Numbered from the stretch's first letter, positions 33,624-42,982 are shown. The stretch: 64,000 nucleotides of DNA from Lachnoclostridium sp. An14 (GCF_002160755.1 NZ_NFLE01000006.1:78927-142926), one strand, 5' to 3'. Notes: generated by a model from the letters alone, not told the origin. Numbers and translations: made by a program.

Positions 33624-34787
33624 TCATAAAAACAAAAAGCCTGCATCCGCGAAATAAATCTCACTTCCCACCGGCAGGGCGGCGGTCTCATTTGTCTGCA
33701 AAAGCCGGCCGGACACACGCACGCCGTTTGTGGAATTTAAGTCTGTCACCGTATACCCGTCCCCCTCTTTGTCAATTCTGGCATGAAGCCGGCTCACCGT
33801 ATCTTTTGGCAGCACACAGTCCACCAATCCCTCCTGCTTTCCAATAAGGAAGGGAAAATAGGGAATGGAAATCTCCCCTTCTCCGGAAACGCTGATCAGC
33901 CTTCGCTCCGCTGGTTCCCGTTCCGTCAGCAAAGCAGTATTCTCTCCCTCCTGAGACTCCATTCCGTACCGGGCCGGCGGCTCCGCCACCCTCTCGTACT
34001 CATCCTCCGGGAATACCATCTGCCAGGAATTCTCCGCCCGTTTGGGACGGAACAGCTCCTTCGGCCCGAAACCGGTATTTTCCCGTCTTTCCTCCGGTAT
34101 TTTTTCCGTTTTCTTTCGTTTCAGCCTGGTCAGCAGCCCTTTTTTCTCCACATTTCCTTCTTCCATACTGAAATCGGTCTCCGTTCTGCCCTGCTGTGCA
34201 AATGACTCCTGAAACCAATCCGTTTCCGGAATCGGTGTATCCAGGGTGTGCTCCGGCTGATACAGCGTCTTCAACAGATCACGGATCCCATAATTCTCCT
34301 GTTTCGTCACCTGAAACAGTTCGTAGGCCAAAACCACGCCCTCCCGGTCCTCATGGCTGATCCGTCCCAGAAGGTACTCCATTAGCCGGCACACCGCCAC
34401 AGGGAAATTTCCCATATATCCTGGCACAAAGCATAAGGATACTGTATAATTCTGCGGTTCAATGTATATATACTCCGGCTCCAGCAAAATGTGTTCCTCG
34501 CCCAAAAGATAGCGCTCCATTTCCTCCACCGCAGCAGAAATTCCCAGAATCAGATGGCGCAGCTCCTCCGCCCGCATCTCCTTTCGTTCCACCATACGGC
34601 TTAAGGGCTGTCTGGAGGTAATTTCATAATAACATTCCAGTTTCCCTCCCACTTCCTTTGCCTGGAACGGCAGAAATCCGGAAATATTGTTTTCTTCCGC
34701 CATTCTCATTTCAAAATCATCCGGCCGCCACTCCATTCCTATAATAAGATAGTTATGTCTAATCTCCCGCTGATACCGAATTTCCAT
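33624..34787 (-). CDS. DUF6382-like plus FHA-domain protein
   Basis: 387 residues. The N-terminal 170 match the DUF6382 type seen beside clostridial Tad genes. The middle (190-300) is charged and probably disordered. The C-terminal FHA domain (about 308-387) has VSRLHARIDKE and TDLNSTNGVRVSGR, which read phosphothreonine. It is the last gene of the Tad operon; its ATG 34787 lies inside the preceding TadE-like gene, 29 bases overlapped. Likely cytoplasmic and possibly a signalling adaptor for pilus assembly; a Ser/Thr kinase partner is not in the window. Confidence 0.8.
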   Translation of the reverse strand: MEIRYQREIRHNYLIIGMEWRPDDFEMRMAEENNISGFLPFQAKEVGGKLECYYEITSRQPLSRMVERKEMRAEELRHLILGISAAVEEMERYLLGEEHILLEPEYIYIEPQNYTVSLCFVPGYMGNFPVAVCRLMEYLLGRISHEDREGVVLAYELFQVTKQENYGIRDLLKTLYQPEHTLDTPIPETDWFQESFAQQGRTETDFSMEEGNVEKKGLLTRLKRKKTEKIPEERRENTGFGPKELFRPKRAENSWQMVFPEDEYERVAEPPARYGMESQEGENTALLTEREPAERRLISVSGEGEISIPYFPFLIGKQEGLVDCVLPKDTVSRLHARIDKEGDGYTVTDLNSTNGVRVSGRLLQTNETAALPVGSEIYFADAGFLFL

Positions 34788-35136
34788 GTTCCACTCCCTC
34801 CTCTATCATTGATACTTTTCGCAGAAACTCCTCCGGTTCGTACCGTTTCATGGAAAGCTCCCGCTTTTGCCCGTTTTTTTCCACCGTTCCCTCTAAATAG
34901 GTGCCTTCATCCGCAACGCGTACCCCAAATCCCAGGATCTCCAGCCCCTTTTGCAGGTTTTCCCCAAGGGGCGTTTCCTCGTCGTACCGAACCCACTCCA
35001 CAGCCTCCTCCAGGATCATCGCCCCTACCACCTGGTCCTTCAGGCGATAAGTCCATAAAATCCCCTGGGTCACTGCCAGCAGCAGCATTCCCATGACAAA
35101 CGCTGCCTCCACCGTATAGCTTCCCCTTAATTTCAT
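34759..35136 (-). CDS. TadE-like pseudopilin
   Basis: 125 residues from ATG 35136, preceded by GGGAGG 9 bases away; a longer frame to 35274 runs into the peptidase gene without a site. The N-terminal LRGSYTVEAAFVMGMLLLAV is the TadE-type leader and hydrophobic helix, where a prepilin peptidase could cut before the helix. The rest is a small extracytoplasmic domain (KRELSMKRYEPEEFLRK). It would be a minor pseudopilin of the Tad system. It overlaps the FHA gene and follows the second A24 peptidase by 14 bases. Confidence 0.75.
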   Translation of the reverse strand: MKLRGSYTVEAAFVMGMLLLAVTQGILWTYRLKDQVVGAMILEEAVEWVRYDEETPLGENLQKGLEILGFGVRVADEGTYLEGTVEKNGQKRELSMKRYEPEEFLRKVSMIEEGVEHGNSVSAGD

Positions 35137-35150
35137 ACCGGTCTGCCCTC

Positions 35151-35579
35151 CTATCTCACAAGCATCCACAACACTGCCGGCACTGTGAAGGGCAGAAAAG
35201 GCACCGTCCTCTTTCTTACGGAAATATTCTTTGCCCTTCCCCACATAAGCAGCCCGGCACACCAGAGAACGCACAAAAACAGGCTGACAAAAAACAAAGC
35301 CACATTTCTCTTAAACCCCAGGGCAATCCCGGCCACCACGAAAAACCAGCCGTCTCCCTCTCCCACAGCCCCGTCCGACCACTTTGAAAACAGGACCAAC
35401 AATATCCCCGGCACCGCGTTGACCATCTCCGAGCCTAAAGATACCGGTCCGTCAAAGCACAGCTTTCCAAACCAGATCAAACTCCCAAACACCACATAAA
35501 TCCAGGCGTCAATCTCTTTTTTTCTGGCATCCTGCCATGCCGCGATTATCAAAAAGCCTAAAAACAAAATCTCCTTCAT
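35151..35579 (-). CDS. A24 prepilin peptidase (second copy)
   Basis: 142 residues from ATG 35579 with AAAGGA upstream; the longer frame to 35894 runs into the preceding gene. About four to five membrane helices and two catalytic aspartates: Asp17 in WQDARKKE and Asp76 in the GxGD motif VGEGDGW. The length is that of the minimal TadV/CpaA-type enzymes. It would cleave Flp or TadE-type leaders at the membrane. It lies next to the TadE-like genes, so it may be dedicated to them, while the other copy leads the operon. Confidence 0.82.
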   Translation of the reverse strand: MKEILFLGFLIIAAWQDARKKEIDAWIYVVFGSLIWFGKLCFDGPVSLGSEMVNAVPGILLVLFSKWSDGAVGEGDGWFFVVAGIALGFKRNVALFFVSLFLCVLWCAGLLMWGRAKNISVRKRTVPFLPFTVPAVLWMLVR

Positions 35580-35724
35580 ATTCCTTTCCCCTTTTCGTTT
35601 CATAAATTTTCCGGGAAAAGGGCAGGCTGTGGCACCCACTGGCGCCGGAGCGCGACCGTTTCCGTTTCCCTTTTCCCTCTGTGTAGAGCGTTTCTCCGCC
35701 GGAAACATTTTCACCATGGAAAGC

Positions 35725-36663
35725 TCAGTTTCCTGCGGCAGAGCAATAAGAACAAGCCCCCAAATGACGAACGCTTTCCAACGGAACGGCCCGCACATAG
35801 GCAGTGATAGACCTGCAATCCCGTCTGGAGTGATAACTCTCCCCGCCCGGCATAATATAGACCGTATCTCCCGTCCCGTTTCCGCATATGGCACAGGCCT
35901 TATAGCGCTTTCCGTCCTGATTCCTCAAACTGTCCAGCTCCCCTCTGGAAACCGCTGTGATGTGGTTATAGAGATAGTGGCAGGTTCGGCTTACATGATA
36001 CCGGACACTGTCCCGGCCCACGTATACAATGGTTTCCCCTTCGCTCTGATCCCCGTTTTCCGCCCTCAAACCATCCTTTCCGGTCCAAGCCCGCCTCAGG
36101 CAGCGAACCTGCTGCGGCAGTTCCTCCAGGGAAAACACCGGAAAGGGCAGTTTAATCTCATAATCCACAATCAGGTCAATCGTCTCACCGTCCTCCAGAA
36201 TCCGGCTTTTTCCGGCGGAAAATTTTCCGGCGCGTTTTGTGTCCACGCTGTTCTCCGCAGCCCTCTCCACCATAAGACAGATCGCCGCCTCCGACATTCC
36301 CGCCAACAGATCCATATCCTCAGACTCTGCCAGACCGGTAGTAAAATACCCGTACTGGGCAATCATCTCTCCCTGCGCCTCCACTCCCGCCTGAACCCGT
36401 CTTCTGGTGTCCATAATCTGGATCGGGCACGCCATCAGAGCCATAAAAAACAGAAACAGCGTAAGCCCCAGGGCTGCCTCCACTGTCATGCCGCCCTTTA
36501 AGGACGTCAAACCAGCCTCTGGCAGGGAGGCGGAAAAAGACACCCTCCTTCCGGCTGTCAGATTTCGTTTATCATATGGGGGATTGCGTACCTGGAGAGT
36601 CACATTCTTGTTTATTTCCTTTCTAAATTGATTTTTTATGCAGTTATTCCGAAAGAAGGGCAT
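35725..36663 (-). CDS. TadE-like protein with two YH-x-C/CxxC modules
   Basis: 312 residues. After a 55-residue basic leader, SLKGGMTVEAALGLTLFLFF is a TadE-type hydrophobic helix. The extracytoplasmic part ends with two similar modules: YHVSRTCHY (His223, Cys228) with CAIC (Cys257, Cys260), then YHSRRDCRS (His278, Cys283) with CSYC (Cys304, Cys307). This pattern resembles the YHxxxC-CxxC domain often found at the ends of secreted nucleases and ComEA-like proteins, and probably binds zinc. GGAGG lies before ATG 36663. It is not a standard TadE. Confidence 0.75.
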   Translation of the reverse strand: MPFFRNNCIKNQFRKEINKNVTLQVRNPPYDKRNLTAGRRVSFSASLPEAGLTSLKGGMTVEAALGLTLFLFFMALMACPIQIMDTRRRVQAGVEAQGEMIAQYGYFTTGLAESEDMDLLAGMSEAAICLMVERAAENSVDTKRAGKFSAGKSRILEDGETIDLIVDYEIKLPFPVFSLEELPQQVRCLRRAWTGKDGLRAENGDQSEGETIVYVGRDSVRYHVSRTCHYLYNHITAVSRGELDSLRNQDGKRYKACAICGNGTGDTVYIMPGGESYHSRRDCRSITAYVRAVPLESVRHLGACSYCSAAGN

Positions 36664-36724
36664 CTTTTTCCACCTCCCAATCCCTGTGAATAGTTCTTTT
36701 CCACAATTTCCTCCTGTGTAAATA

Positions 36725-38605
36725 TCAATAAGCCTTTCCCACCTTCGTTTCCAGCCTGTAGCTGCCCAGCTGCCCGCCTGCGGAAAACAGGTGCTCCGCG
36801 CGGGTGGCTGCTGTCATCTCTACCCGAACGGCGCAGCGCTCCATGAGAAATCCAGGCTCTGCCCACCCGATAGCGTCCTGCATCACATCCATCATGCGGT
36901 AAAGAAGGGTCCTCTGATCAGAGGCGAACAGCAGCAGCTTTATATAGCTTTCATAGGAAAATCCATGATCCTCCTCCTGAACCTTTACGTCGCCGTTTTT
37001 TCCAAAATCCAGCAGCTGATCAAGGCTCAGTTTCCAGTCCTCCTTCCGCTTTACTAGGGGGACTTTTCCTCCGGCATAAAGCGCCTTCACATCCGCGATC
37101 GCCTCTCCCAGGGCCCACACGCCCATGACAAGGACTGCCACAACCTCCACCAGGGGCAGCATCCCCGAAACTCCCACGATTGCCGCAGCCAGCTCCCTTG
37201 CCTGCGCCTTTTTTTCCGGATCCCCCAGAATATGAATCAGATTCAGCCCCTCACGAACCGCTAAAAGCTTTGCCGCTGTCTCTGCCAAATTAGACGAATC
37301 CTCCAGCTCTCCGCTGGCCAGATACTCCATCTGATAGCAGATCCCCGGCTTTTCCTCAAATCCGTCCAGGAAATGACGGAAAAACTGTCCGCAGTATTCC
37401 CCCGTAAGCAGCCGGTCTCCCAGACCTTCCGACGGTGTATCTCCTTCCGAAACGGATCCCAGGGGGGCTCCGGTCAACTCTGCCCCGGATACCTGCGTCC
37501 CTTCCGGCAGCACCAATCCCAGCAGCCCTTCTTCCGCTATTCTCATAATATTTTTCAGAAAGGACTGCTTTTCTTTATCTGCCGTTCCATGGGCGCAGTC
37601 CAGGCTCTTTACCTGAAACTCTCCCATATGGCGGGCCACCGGCCTCCAAAGGGCATCCTCATCCAGCTCCTCATCTTCATCCCCGTCCCAGTTGGCGATA
37701 TCATCCATCACGTCCCGCGCCTCCTCCATAACTGCCTCCGTCAGCCGTTCATTTTCTTCCGCGATCCCTGTCAGGCTCTCGATCTCCCCTCTGCGCTCCC
37801 CATCTTTCGCGGTGTACGCTAAATATCTCTCGTATTCTTCCTTGGCCGCCGCCCGGGTCTGAGGAGTCATGTCCTCCATTTTTACCTGGATTTCTCTATA
37901 GACAGACTCCAGCTCTCTCTGAAACTCATCCGCCTTCTTCCCGTACTCCTTTACGGCCCCCGGGACTTTTTTAAGCTCCTCTATCAGACGTTTCCCCGTT
38001 CTCAGAAAGCCGTCTCCATTTCCGGCGGCGAGCTGCCGCCGTCCCTCCTCGCTGAGCTCCTTCTGCCCATTCTGCCCGCGGTCAATTTCCTCCAGCACCC
38101 GTTCCAGTTCCAGCGCCCGGTCCGCGCAGTCCCCATACAGCGCCGATGTTTCCTGCACTGCCGTCGCCTCCTTCAGCCCGTCCCAGATGCCTACGGCCTC
38201 CTCCTCTGAAAAGTCCAGCGACCAGACCCCGTATTTCATATAGTCCAGCACCTCTCGCTGCAAATGTTTTCCACCGTCATCCACAATCCGTATCGTTTTA
38301 TCCACAACCACGGTCTCGTTTTCCGCCGGATACCAGCCAGCGGCCTCTAAATATCCATCAAAATACCTGGAAAACTCTGCCTCCAGCTCCTCCTCTCCGC
38401 CAAATTCCCGCAAAAGGATCCGGTACTGTTTCCACAGCTCTCTGTGATACCCCGCCATCACGGAATCCAGGGCAGAATCAGCCGCCACCCGCAGATAACA
38501 CCTGGCTCCCGCCGTTCTGGCAGACTCCACCAGGGCACATAAAAGCGCCGCGATACATAACAGGACCATGCTTAAAAATACTGTGATCTGACCGCTTTTC
38601 CTCAT
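36725..38605 (-). CDS. DUF5702 domain protein of the Tad locus
   Basis: 626 residues. KSGQITVFLSMVLLCIAALL is a membrane anchor (about 4-28) of the kind seen in TadG-like proteins, followed by ESARTAGARCYLRVAADSAL. The long body is helical and charged with coiled-coil tendency (150-330) and ends with a hydrophobic helix near 500 (LVEVVAVLVMGVWALGEAIA). DUF5702 is known from clostridial Tad loci without a defined role. Its ATG overlaps the Flp stop in TGATG, so translation is coupled. Probably a large exported assembly or surface component. Confidence 0.8.
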   Translation of the reverse strand: MRKSGQITVFLSMVLLCIAALLCALVESARTAGARCYLRVAADSALDSVMAGYHRELWKQYRILLREFGGEEELEAEFSRYFDGYLEAAGWYPAENETVVVDKTIRIVDDGGKHLQREVLDYMKYGVWSLDFSEEEAVGIWDGLKEATAVQETSALYGDCADRALELERVLEEIDRGQNGQKELSEEGRRQLAAGNGDGFLRTGKRLIEELKKVPGAVKEYGKKADEFQRELESVYREIQVKMEDMTPQTRAAAKEEYERYLAYTAKDGERRGEIESLTGIAEENERLTEAVMEEARDVMDDIANWDGDEDEELDEDALWRPVARHMGEFQVKSLDCAHGTADKEKQSFLKNIMRIAEEGLLGLVLPEGTQVSGAELTGAPLGSVSEGDTPSEGLGDRLLTGEYCGQFFRHFLDGFEEKPGICYQMEYLASGELEDSSNLAETAAKLLAVREGLNLIHILGDPEKKAQARELAAAIVGVSGMLPLVEVVAVLVMGVWALGEAIADVKALYAGGKVPLVKRKEDWKLSLDQLLDFGKNGDVKVQEEDHGFSYESYIKLLLFASDQRTLLYRMMDVMQDAIGWAEPGFLMERCAVRVEMTAATRAEHLFSAGGQLGSYRLETKVGKAY

Positions 38606-38784
38606 CAGTACACCTCTTTTGACTGTTTGTTGATTTCCTTAAAGACGTTAGTAAGCAGCTCGTTGATCTGCTTTTTGAACACGATTACCAGGCCGATTAA
38701 AACCACCAGAATCAGCACCACCTCAATCACACCTACTCCGTCCTCCTCATTCCAAAATGCCAGCCATTCTTTTCTCAGATTCAT
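38605..38784 (-). CDS. Flp-type pilin (type IVb)
   Basis: 59 residues from ATG 38784 (AAGGAG upstream); a longer frame to 38808 is not supported. NEEDGVGVIEVVLILVVLIG has the short polar leader, a Gly-Val-x-x-x-Glu-like processing region and a 20-residue hydrophobic stretch, then a polar tail (LLTNVFKEINKQSK). This is the major pilin candidate of the Tad locus, cut by an A24 peptidase and polymerised by TadA/B/C. It follows the TadC gene by 48 bases and overlaps DUF5702. Confidence 0.85.
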   Translation of the reverse strand: MNLRKEWLAFWNEEDGVGVIEVVLILVVLIGLVIVFKKQINELLTNVFKEINKQSKEVY

Positions 38785-38832
38785 AGACACTCTCCTTCCC
38801 GGCCGCAAGGCCAGATGACGATTTGATCAGTT

Positions 38833-40038
38833 TTAAAATGACAGCAGCGCCGGAGCCGCCACCATGGCCATCACGACTCCCAGCATCAGAAACAGCGGTA
38901 TTAAAAGCTTCGTTCCCGCCTCCTCCCCCTGTTTTCTGGCCAGATTTTTCCGCTCCTCAAAAGCGGCAGCCATCTCCAGCCTCATAGCGCTCCTTAAGTT
39001 TTTCGTCCCCTCTCTCCGGTTCTGCTCCAGCAGTCCCGCCAGCTTTAAATACGGCTGAAGGCCGCACCGCCTTCCAAACTCCTGATACGCCTTTCCTTCC
39101 GGGATTTTCTTTTCCATTTGTCCCAGGGTTTCCCTCATCTCCTCATAGGCATACCGCTCCCCTTTCCCCTCCTTTCGGTCCCGTTCATAATTTCTCACAA
39201 TCTGGTCCCAGGCTCCCCGCACAGTAAGCCCCGCTCCCAAGAACACGGTGAGCTTGGAGACGATTTCCGGATAGTCCCGCAAAAGCTCTCTCTCTCGCCG
39301 CTCTTTCTGCTGTTTTTTCGTTTCCCGTTCCCTCACCTCCAGAAAAACAGCAGTCAAAATACCGAAAAACGGCAGCGCCCACAGCGGCGCCCCCTCCGGA
39401 TCATAGTAAGAAAGCGCGTTTCCTTTAAAACTTCCCGGAAGTCTCAGGCTGTCTCCGCCCTGAGCGGTGTCCTCCGCTCTCACCTGTTCCAAAAAACGCT
39501 CCACCTCCAGCTCCTCGCCGGTAAGAAACGGCGGCAGCACCGTGATCTCTATCCCGCATCTCCTCTCGTGACTGCCGTCTGAAAGCACTGCCGCCAGTTC
39601 CACCTGTTCTCCCTCCGGGGCCACTCCGTCCCCGTACACCTTCCCCAGACCATCCACCAGCCGCCCGTCCGTCTCCCACTGCAGCTCAATCCCATATTCG
39701 TCCCACTGGGTTATCAGCTCCAGATCCGTCCTCACCTGATGGATGGACGCGTTTTCCCCCAAAATCCGTTTAGGAAGCTCCTCCTCAATCTCGTCAAAGA
39801 GCCTCTCCGCCTCATCCGCCGTGTAGGTTCTCTCCCCCACGGGGACGGTTACCTTCGTCTCCCGCTCCAGCAGCCCGTTTACCGTCACCTCATAGAGCGC
39901 TGTCCCTTCTCCATGGGGATTCCGGATCAAAACCGTCCGGTCCTGCCGCCCCGCGCCCGCTGCCATTCCAAGACCGTAAAGAGCCAGTCCCGCCAGCACA
40001 CTTGCAATCTGCATTCTTCTCCGTTGTTTCCGCTCCAT
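38833..40038 (-). CDS. TadC-like type II secretion F protein with N-terminal extracytoplasmic domain
   Basis: 401 residues. A membrane helix near 10-28 is followed by an unusual outside domain of about 170 residues (WDEYGIELQWETDGRLVDGL). The C-terminal half is a T2SSF domain: LRDYPEIVSKLTVFLGAGLT, GLLEQNRREGTKNL and two closing helices (LLIPLFLMLGVVMAMVAAPA). TadC normally lacks the added domain. It partners TadB in the inner-membrane platform. ATG 40038 has GAGGTG; it starts 2 bases after the TadB stop. The N-terminal domain may sense or cap the pilus base, which is inference. Confidence 0.82.
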   Translation of the reverse strand: MERKQRRRMQIASVLAGLALYGLGMAAGAGRQDRTVLIRNPHGEGTALYEVTVNGLLERETKVTVPVGERTYTADEAERLFDEIEEELPKRILGENASIHQVRTDLELITQWDEYGIELQWETDGRLVDGLGKVYGDGVAPEGEQVELAAVLSDGSHERRCGIEITVLPPFLTGEELEVERFLEQVRAEDTAQGGDSLRLPGSFKGNALSYYDPEGAPLWALPFFGILTAVFLEVRERETKKQQKERRERELLRDYPEIVSKLTVFLGAGLTVRGAWDQIVRNYERDRKEGKGERYAYEEMRETLGQMEKKIPEGKAYQEFGRRCGLQPYLKLAGLLEQNRREGTKNLRSAMRLEMAAAFEERKNLARKQGEEAGTKLLIPLFLMLGVVMAMVAAPALLSF

Positions 40039-40040
40039 CG

Positions 40041-40778
40041 CTACACCTCAATTTCCAGTATCTTCCAGGCAGCCGCCACCGCTGCCAGATAGATTCCCAG
40101 GCACACCGTCATTACCATCTTTCCGGCCCCGGTGGTATACATCACGTCAAAAAATCCCGGCGAGGTCAGATCCACATAGAGTACAATTCCAAACGGCAGG
40201 CCGCTCATAATCCTCTGTTCCATCCTCCTGGACGCCGTCGCCGTGCGGATGTCCTCCTGCACCTGCATCTTGTCCCGAATCACCCCGGCCGTATTGTCCA
40301 TGATCTCCCCCAGACGGCCGCCGCTGCGCTTGGCCAAACGGAATACCTCCGCGAAATTCCGCACGTCCTCCAGACCGCTCCGCCGCCCAAAATCCGCCAA
40401 AAGTCCCTCTACCGGCCGGTTTAGCCCCATCTGAGACACCACATAGGAAAATTCCTTCACAATCAGCCCTTCCTCTCCAAACATGACGGTCAGCTCCTCC
40501 ACGCTTAAGCGGAAGGCATTTTCCACGGAATAGCCGGATCCCAAAGATGCTGACAGTACCCGGATCCCCTCTTTAAATTCCTCTGCCAGGCGCTCCAGCC
40601 TCTTTCGCTTAAATGACCGTTTCATCAAAAATGGAAAACCCATGCCGAACGGCAGAAATAAAAGAAACGCCAAAAGATCTCTATAGAACACATAAGCCGT
40701 GAGGGCGGCTAGGCCAACTCCGGCAGCCGTACACCATCCCCACTCCTGAAATGACAGCGTGTACGTCTCATAATTCAC
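40041..40778 (-). CDS. TadB-like type II secretion F protein
   Basis: 245 residues from the GTG at 40778, which overlaps the TadA stop by 11 bases. An ATG at 40904 has a good GGAGG but would overlap TadA by 137 bases, so the shorter form is preferred; both are possible. Two N-terminal helices, then the T2SSF core (GIRVLSASLGSGYSVENAFR, AEVFRLAKRSGGRLGEIMDN) and a C-terminal helix pair. It forms the platform with TadC and contacts the TadA ATPase. Confidence 0.85.
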   Translation of the reverse strand: MNYETYTLSFQEWGWCTAAGVGLAALTAYVFYRDLLAFLLFLPFGMGFPFLMKRSFKRKRLERLAEEFKEGIRVLSASLGSGYSVENAFRLSVEELTVMFGEEGLIVKEFSYVVSQMGLNRPVEGLLADFGRRSGLEDVRNFAEVFRLAKRSGGRLGEIMDNTAGVIRDKMQVQEDIRTATASRRMEQRIMSGLPFGIVLYVDLTSPGFFDVMYTTGAGKMVMTVCLGIYLAAVAAAWKILEIEV

Positions 40779-41988
40779 AGCCTGATGCTGTGAGTTTTTC
40801 TCTGTTTTTAAGCTCCCCCGTCCTCTGAAGGCGCCCTTCCACCTTCCCCGCGCCTGTCCCTTCTTCCCGGAACCGGAACAGGGAATTGAGAGCAATTTTC
40901 CCATTTTCGCAGCCTCCTATCTCTGAAATCTCCAGCACCCGGCGGCTTTTATCCCGCAGCCTTCCCAGGTGCACCATCACATCAATGGCCGAGGCAATCT
41001 GGCTCCGGATCGCCTCCAGGGGCAAAGCGGCCCCCATCAGCACCATGGTCTCCAGCCGGGCCAGCATATCCGCCGTGCTGTTTCCATGGCCGGTGCATAA
41101 AGAGCCGTCATGGCCGGTGTTGAACGCCGCCAACATGGAAAACGCCTCCTCTCCGCGCACCTCTCCCACGATAATCCGATCCGGCCGCATCCGCAGGGCA
41201 GCACGGATCAGATCTCCCACTGTCACCGGCCGGTTTCCCTCCCCATTGTCATTCCTGGTTTCCAGGCGCACCAGGTTGGGAATCTGCCGGATCTGCAGCT
41301 CCGCGGAGTCCTCTATGGTCACAATCCGCTCATCCGGCGGGATAAAGGCAGACAGCGCGTTTAAAAACGTGGTCTTTCCCGATCCCGTACCGCCACTGAT
41401 AAAGATGTTGTACCGGGCCCGCACCAGAGTCCCCAGAAATCCTGCGGCCTCCTCTGTCAGCGCTCCCAGCTCCGTCAGCCGTTTCATGGTGATGGTTTCC
41501 GGGAATTTCCGGATTGTGAGAGCCGGGCCGTCCAGGGCCACCGGAGGCAGCACCACATGGACTCTGGAGCCGTCCGGAAGGCGGGCATCCGCAATGGGCT
41601 CCGCCACATTCACCACCCGGTTTACCCGGCTCACAATCTGCTGGATCGTATCCTCCAACTGCTCCTCCGACTCAAATCCGCCGTCCCAGCGGCACAGGCT
41701 CCCGCCCCGCTCAATAAAGATCCTGTCCTTTCCGTTTACCATAATCTCCGTAATATCGCCCCGGTCCATAAGCTCCTGGAGCACTCCCAGCCGCCGGAAC
41801 GCGTCAAACAGCCGCTCCCTCATGCCCAGGCGCTCTCCCAGCGGGAAAAAGGTCTCCCGGCCCAGTTCCACGATTTCCTCATCAATAATGCCGTACAGCT
41901 CCTCGTCCTCAATCTGCCGGTAATCCTCCAGCCTGGCCCGTACCTTTCCCTTTAAACGCTCCCACCGCTCGCCGTCATTCCTCCTCAC
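40768..41988 (-). CDS. TadA/CpaF secretion ATPase
   Basis: 406 residues from GTG 41988, which has GGAGGG upstream and overlaps the TadZ stop by 14 bases. MVNGKDRIFIERGG, Walker A GGTGSGKTT at 199-207, the Asp box RIVTIEDSAEL, Walker B RMRPDRIIVGEVRG and His box GHDGSLCTGHGNS are all intact. It drives polymerisation and export of Flp pilin as a hexamer in the cytoplasm. It lies between TadZ and TadB. Confidence 0.95.
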   Translation of the reverse strand: MRRNDGERWERLKGKVRARLEDYRQIEDEELYGIIDEEIVELGRETFFPLGERLGMRERLFDAFRRLGVLQELMDRGDITEIMVNGKDRIFIERGGSLCRWDGGFESEEQLEDTIQQIVSRVNRVVNVAEPIADARLPDGSRVHVVLPPVALDGPALTIRKFPETITMKRLTELGALTEEAAGFLGTLVRARYNIFISGGTGSGKTTFLNALSAFIPPDERIVTIEDSAELQIRQIPNLVRLETRNDNGEGNRPVTVGDLIRAALRMRPDRIIVGEVRGEEAFSMLAAFNTGHDGSLCTGHGNSTADMLARLETMVLMGAALPLEAIRSQIASAIDVMVHLGRLRDKSRRVLEISEIGGCENGKIALNSLFRFREEGTGAGKVEGRLQRTGELKNREKLTASGCEL

Positions 41989-42982
41989 GCTCTCGCCCTC
42001 CCCGGACCAGACGGCGGGTAAAATCCCCCAGCTCGCCCCACAAAAGCTGTTCCGGATAATTCTCCCCCGCCGAAGGACGGTTTCCAGACGGCAGTTTCAG
42101 TTTTTCCAGGCGCTCCGCCACTCCGTCTCTGCCGGAACCTGCCAGATATGCCTCAAATTCCCGCACCTTCGCCTGAGATACCCAGTCCTCCAAAACCGGC
42201 ATATACACAGCGTCGCAGGCTTCCAGGATTTCCGCCGCCTGGCGGCCCATCTGCCCCAAATCCACCACGATCACCCCATACCCGGATTCCGCGGCCATAT
42301 CCTCCAGAAAACCGGCCATCTCCATGGCGCTGATGCCCTCTAAATCCTCCGGATACCTGGCCGGAGGAATGTAGTCCACATTTCCCCAGGAATAGACGAA
42401 GGCTCCCAGCTTTTCCCAGCAGCCGCCTCCGTGACAGTAGCGGTAAAGCAGGTCTGACAGGCATTCCCCATAGCTCTCCCCCGCCATTTCTCCAAATCCA
42501 GAGCAGTCCTCCAGACTTACAAGCAAGGTTTTCTCCGTCTCCTTCCATACCTGGGCCAGGGTAAGGGCAAAAGCGGTCTTTCCGCATCTCCCCACAGGGG
42601 AATAGATGCCGATCAGGCGGCCCCGGCCGGCAATGGGAACCGATTCTCCCCAGTCCTCACCGTCATAGCAGGCCATCACCTCCCGCAGCAGCCGGTCGGA
42701 ATTTTGATATTTATACACCGACGGGAGCCTGGCGGCATCCGCCCGTTTCTCCTCGCCCAGATAAATGATCTGCCTGGCCTGGATCCCCTCCAGCTCCTCC
42801 GCCGGCACAGTCTCCCCCGCCAGCAAAATCTCCACGCTGTGTTTCGCCGCGTACTCCCTGAGCCGCTCCGCCGACGAAAACGCCACCGCCCGAAAGGGAA
42901 TCTTTCCCCTCTCATTCGCATAGTCGGCCAGCCGCTCCGCGTACCGGATATTCCCGTCGCAGACCGCCATAATTCTTCTCAT
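41975..42982 (-). CDS. TadZ/CpaE-like MinD-family ATPase
   Basis: 335 residues. Residues 1-110 form an atypical receiver-like domain, and 120-330 a ParA/MinD fold with a deviant P-loop YSPVGRCGKTAFALTLA (Lys near 140) and VIVVDLGQMG Walker B. TadZ/CpaE places the secretion machine at the cell pole. It follows the first A24 peptidase by about 170 bases and precedes TadA. The loss of the second Gly-Lys signature is typical of TadZ. Confidence 0.82.
   Translation of the reverse strand: MRRIMAVCDGNIRYAERLADYANERGKIPFRAVAFSSAERLREYAAKHSVEILLAGETVPAEELEGIQARQIIYLGEEKRADAARLPSVYKYQNSDRLLREVMACYDGEDWGESVPIAGRGRLIGIYSPVGRCGKTAFALTLAQVWKETEKTLLVSLEDCSGFGEMAGESYGECLSDLLYRYCHGGGCWEKLGAFVYSWGNVDYIPPARYPEDLEGISAMEMAGFLEDMAAESGYGVIVVDLGQMGRQAAEILEACDAVYMPVLEDWVSQAKVREFEAYLAGSGRDGVAERLEKLKLPSGNRPSAGENYPEQLLWGELGDFTRRLVRGGREREEE

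Noticed and set aside
40779..40904. N-terminal extension of TadB starting at an ATG with a good ribosome-binding site
   Set aside because: It would overlap the TadA C-terminus by 137 bases and add a basic Ser/Gly/Lys tail unlike TadB; kept only as an alternative.
40886..41923. 345-codon plus-strand frame antisense to tadA
   Set aside because: Shadow of an intact TadA ATPase; Ser/Arg-rich and without motifs.
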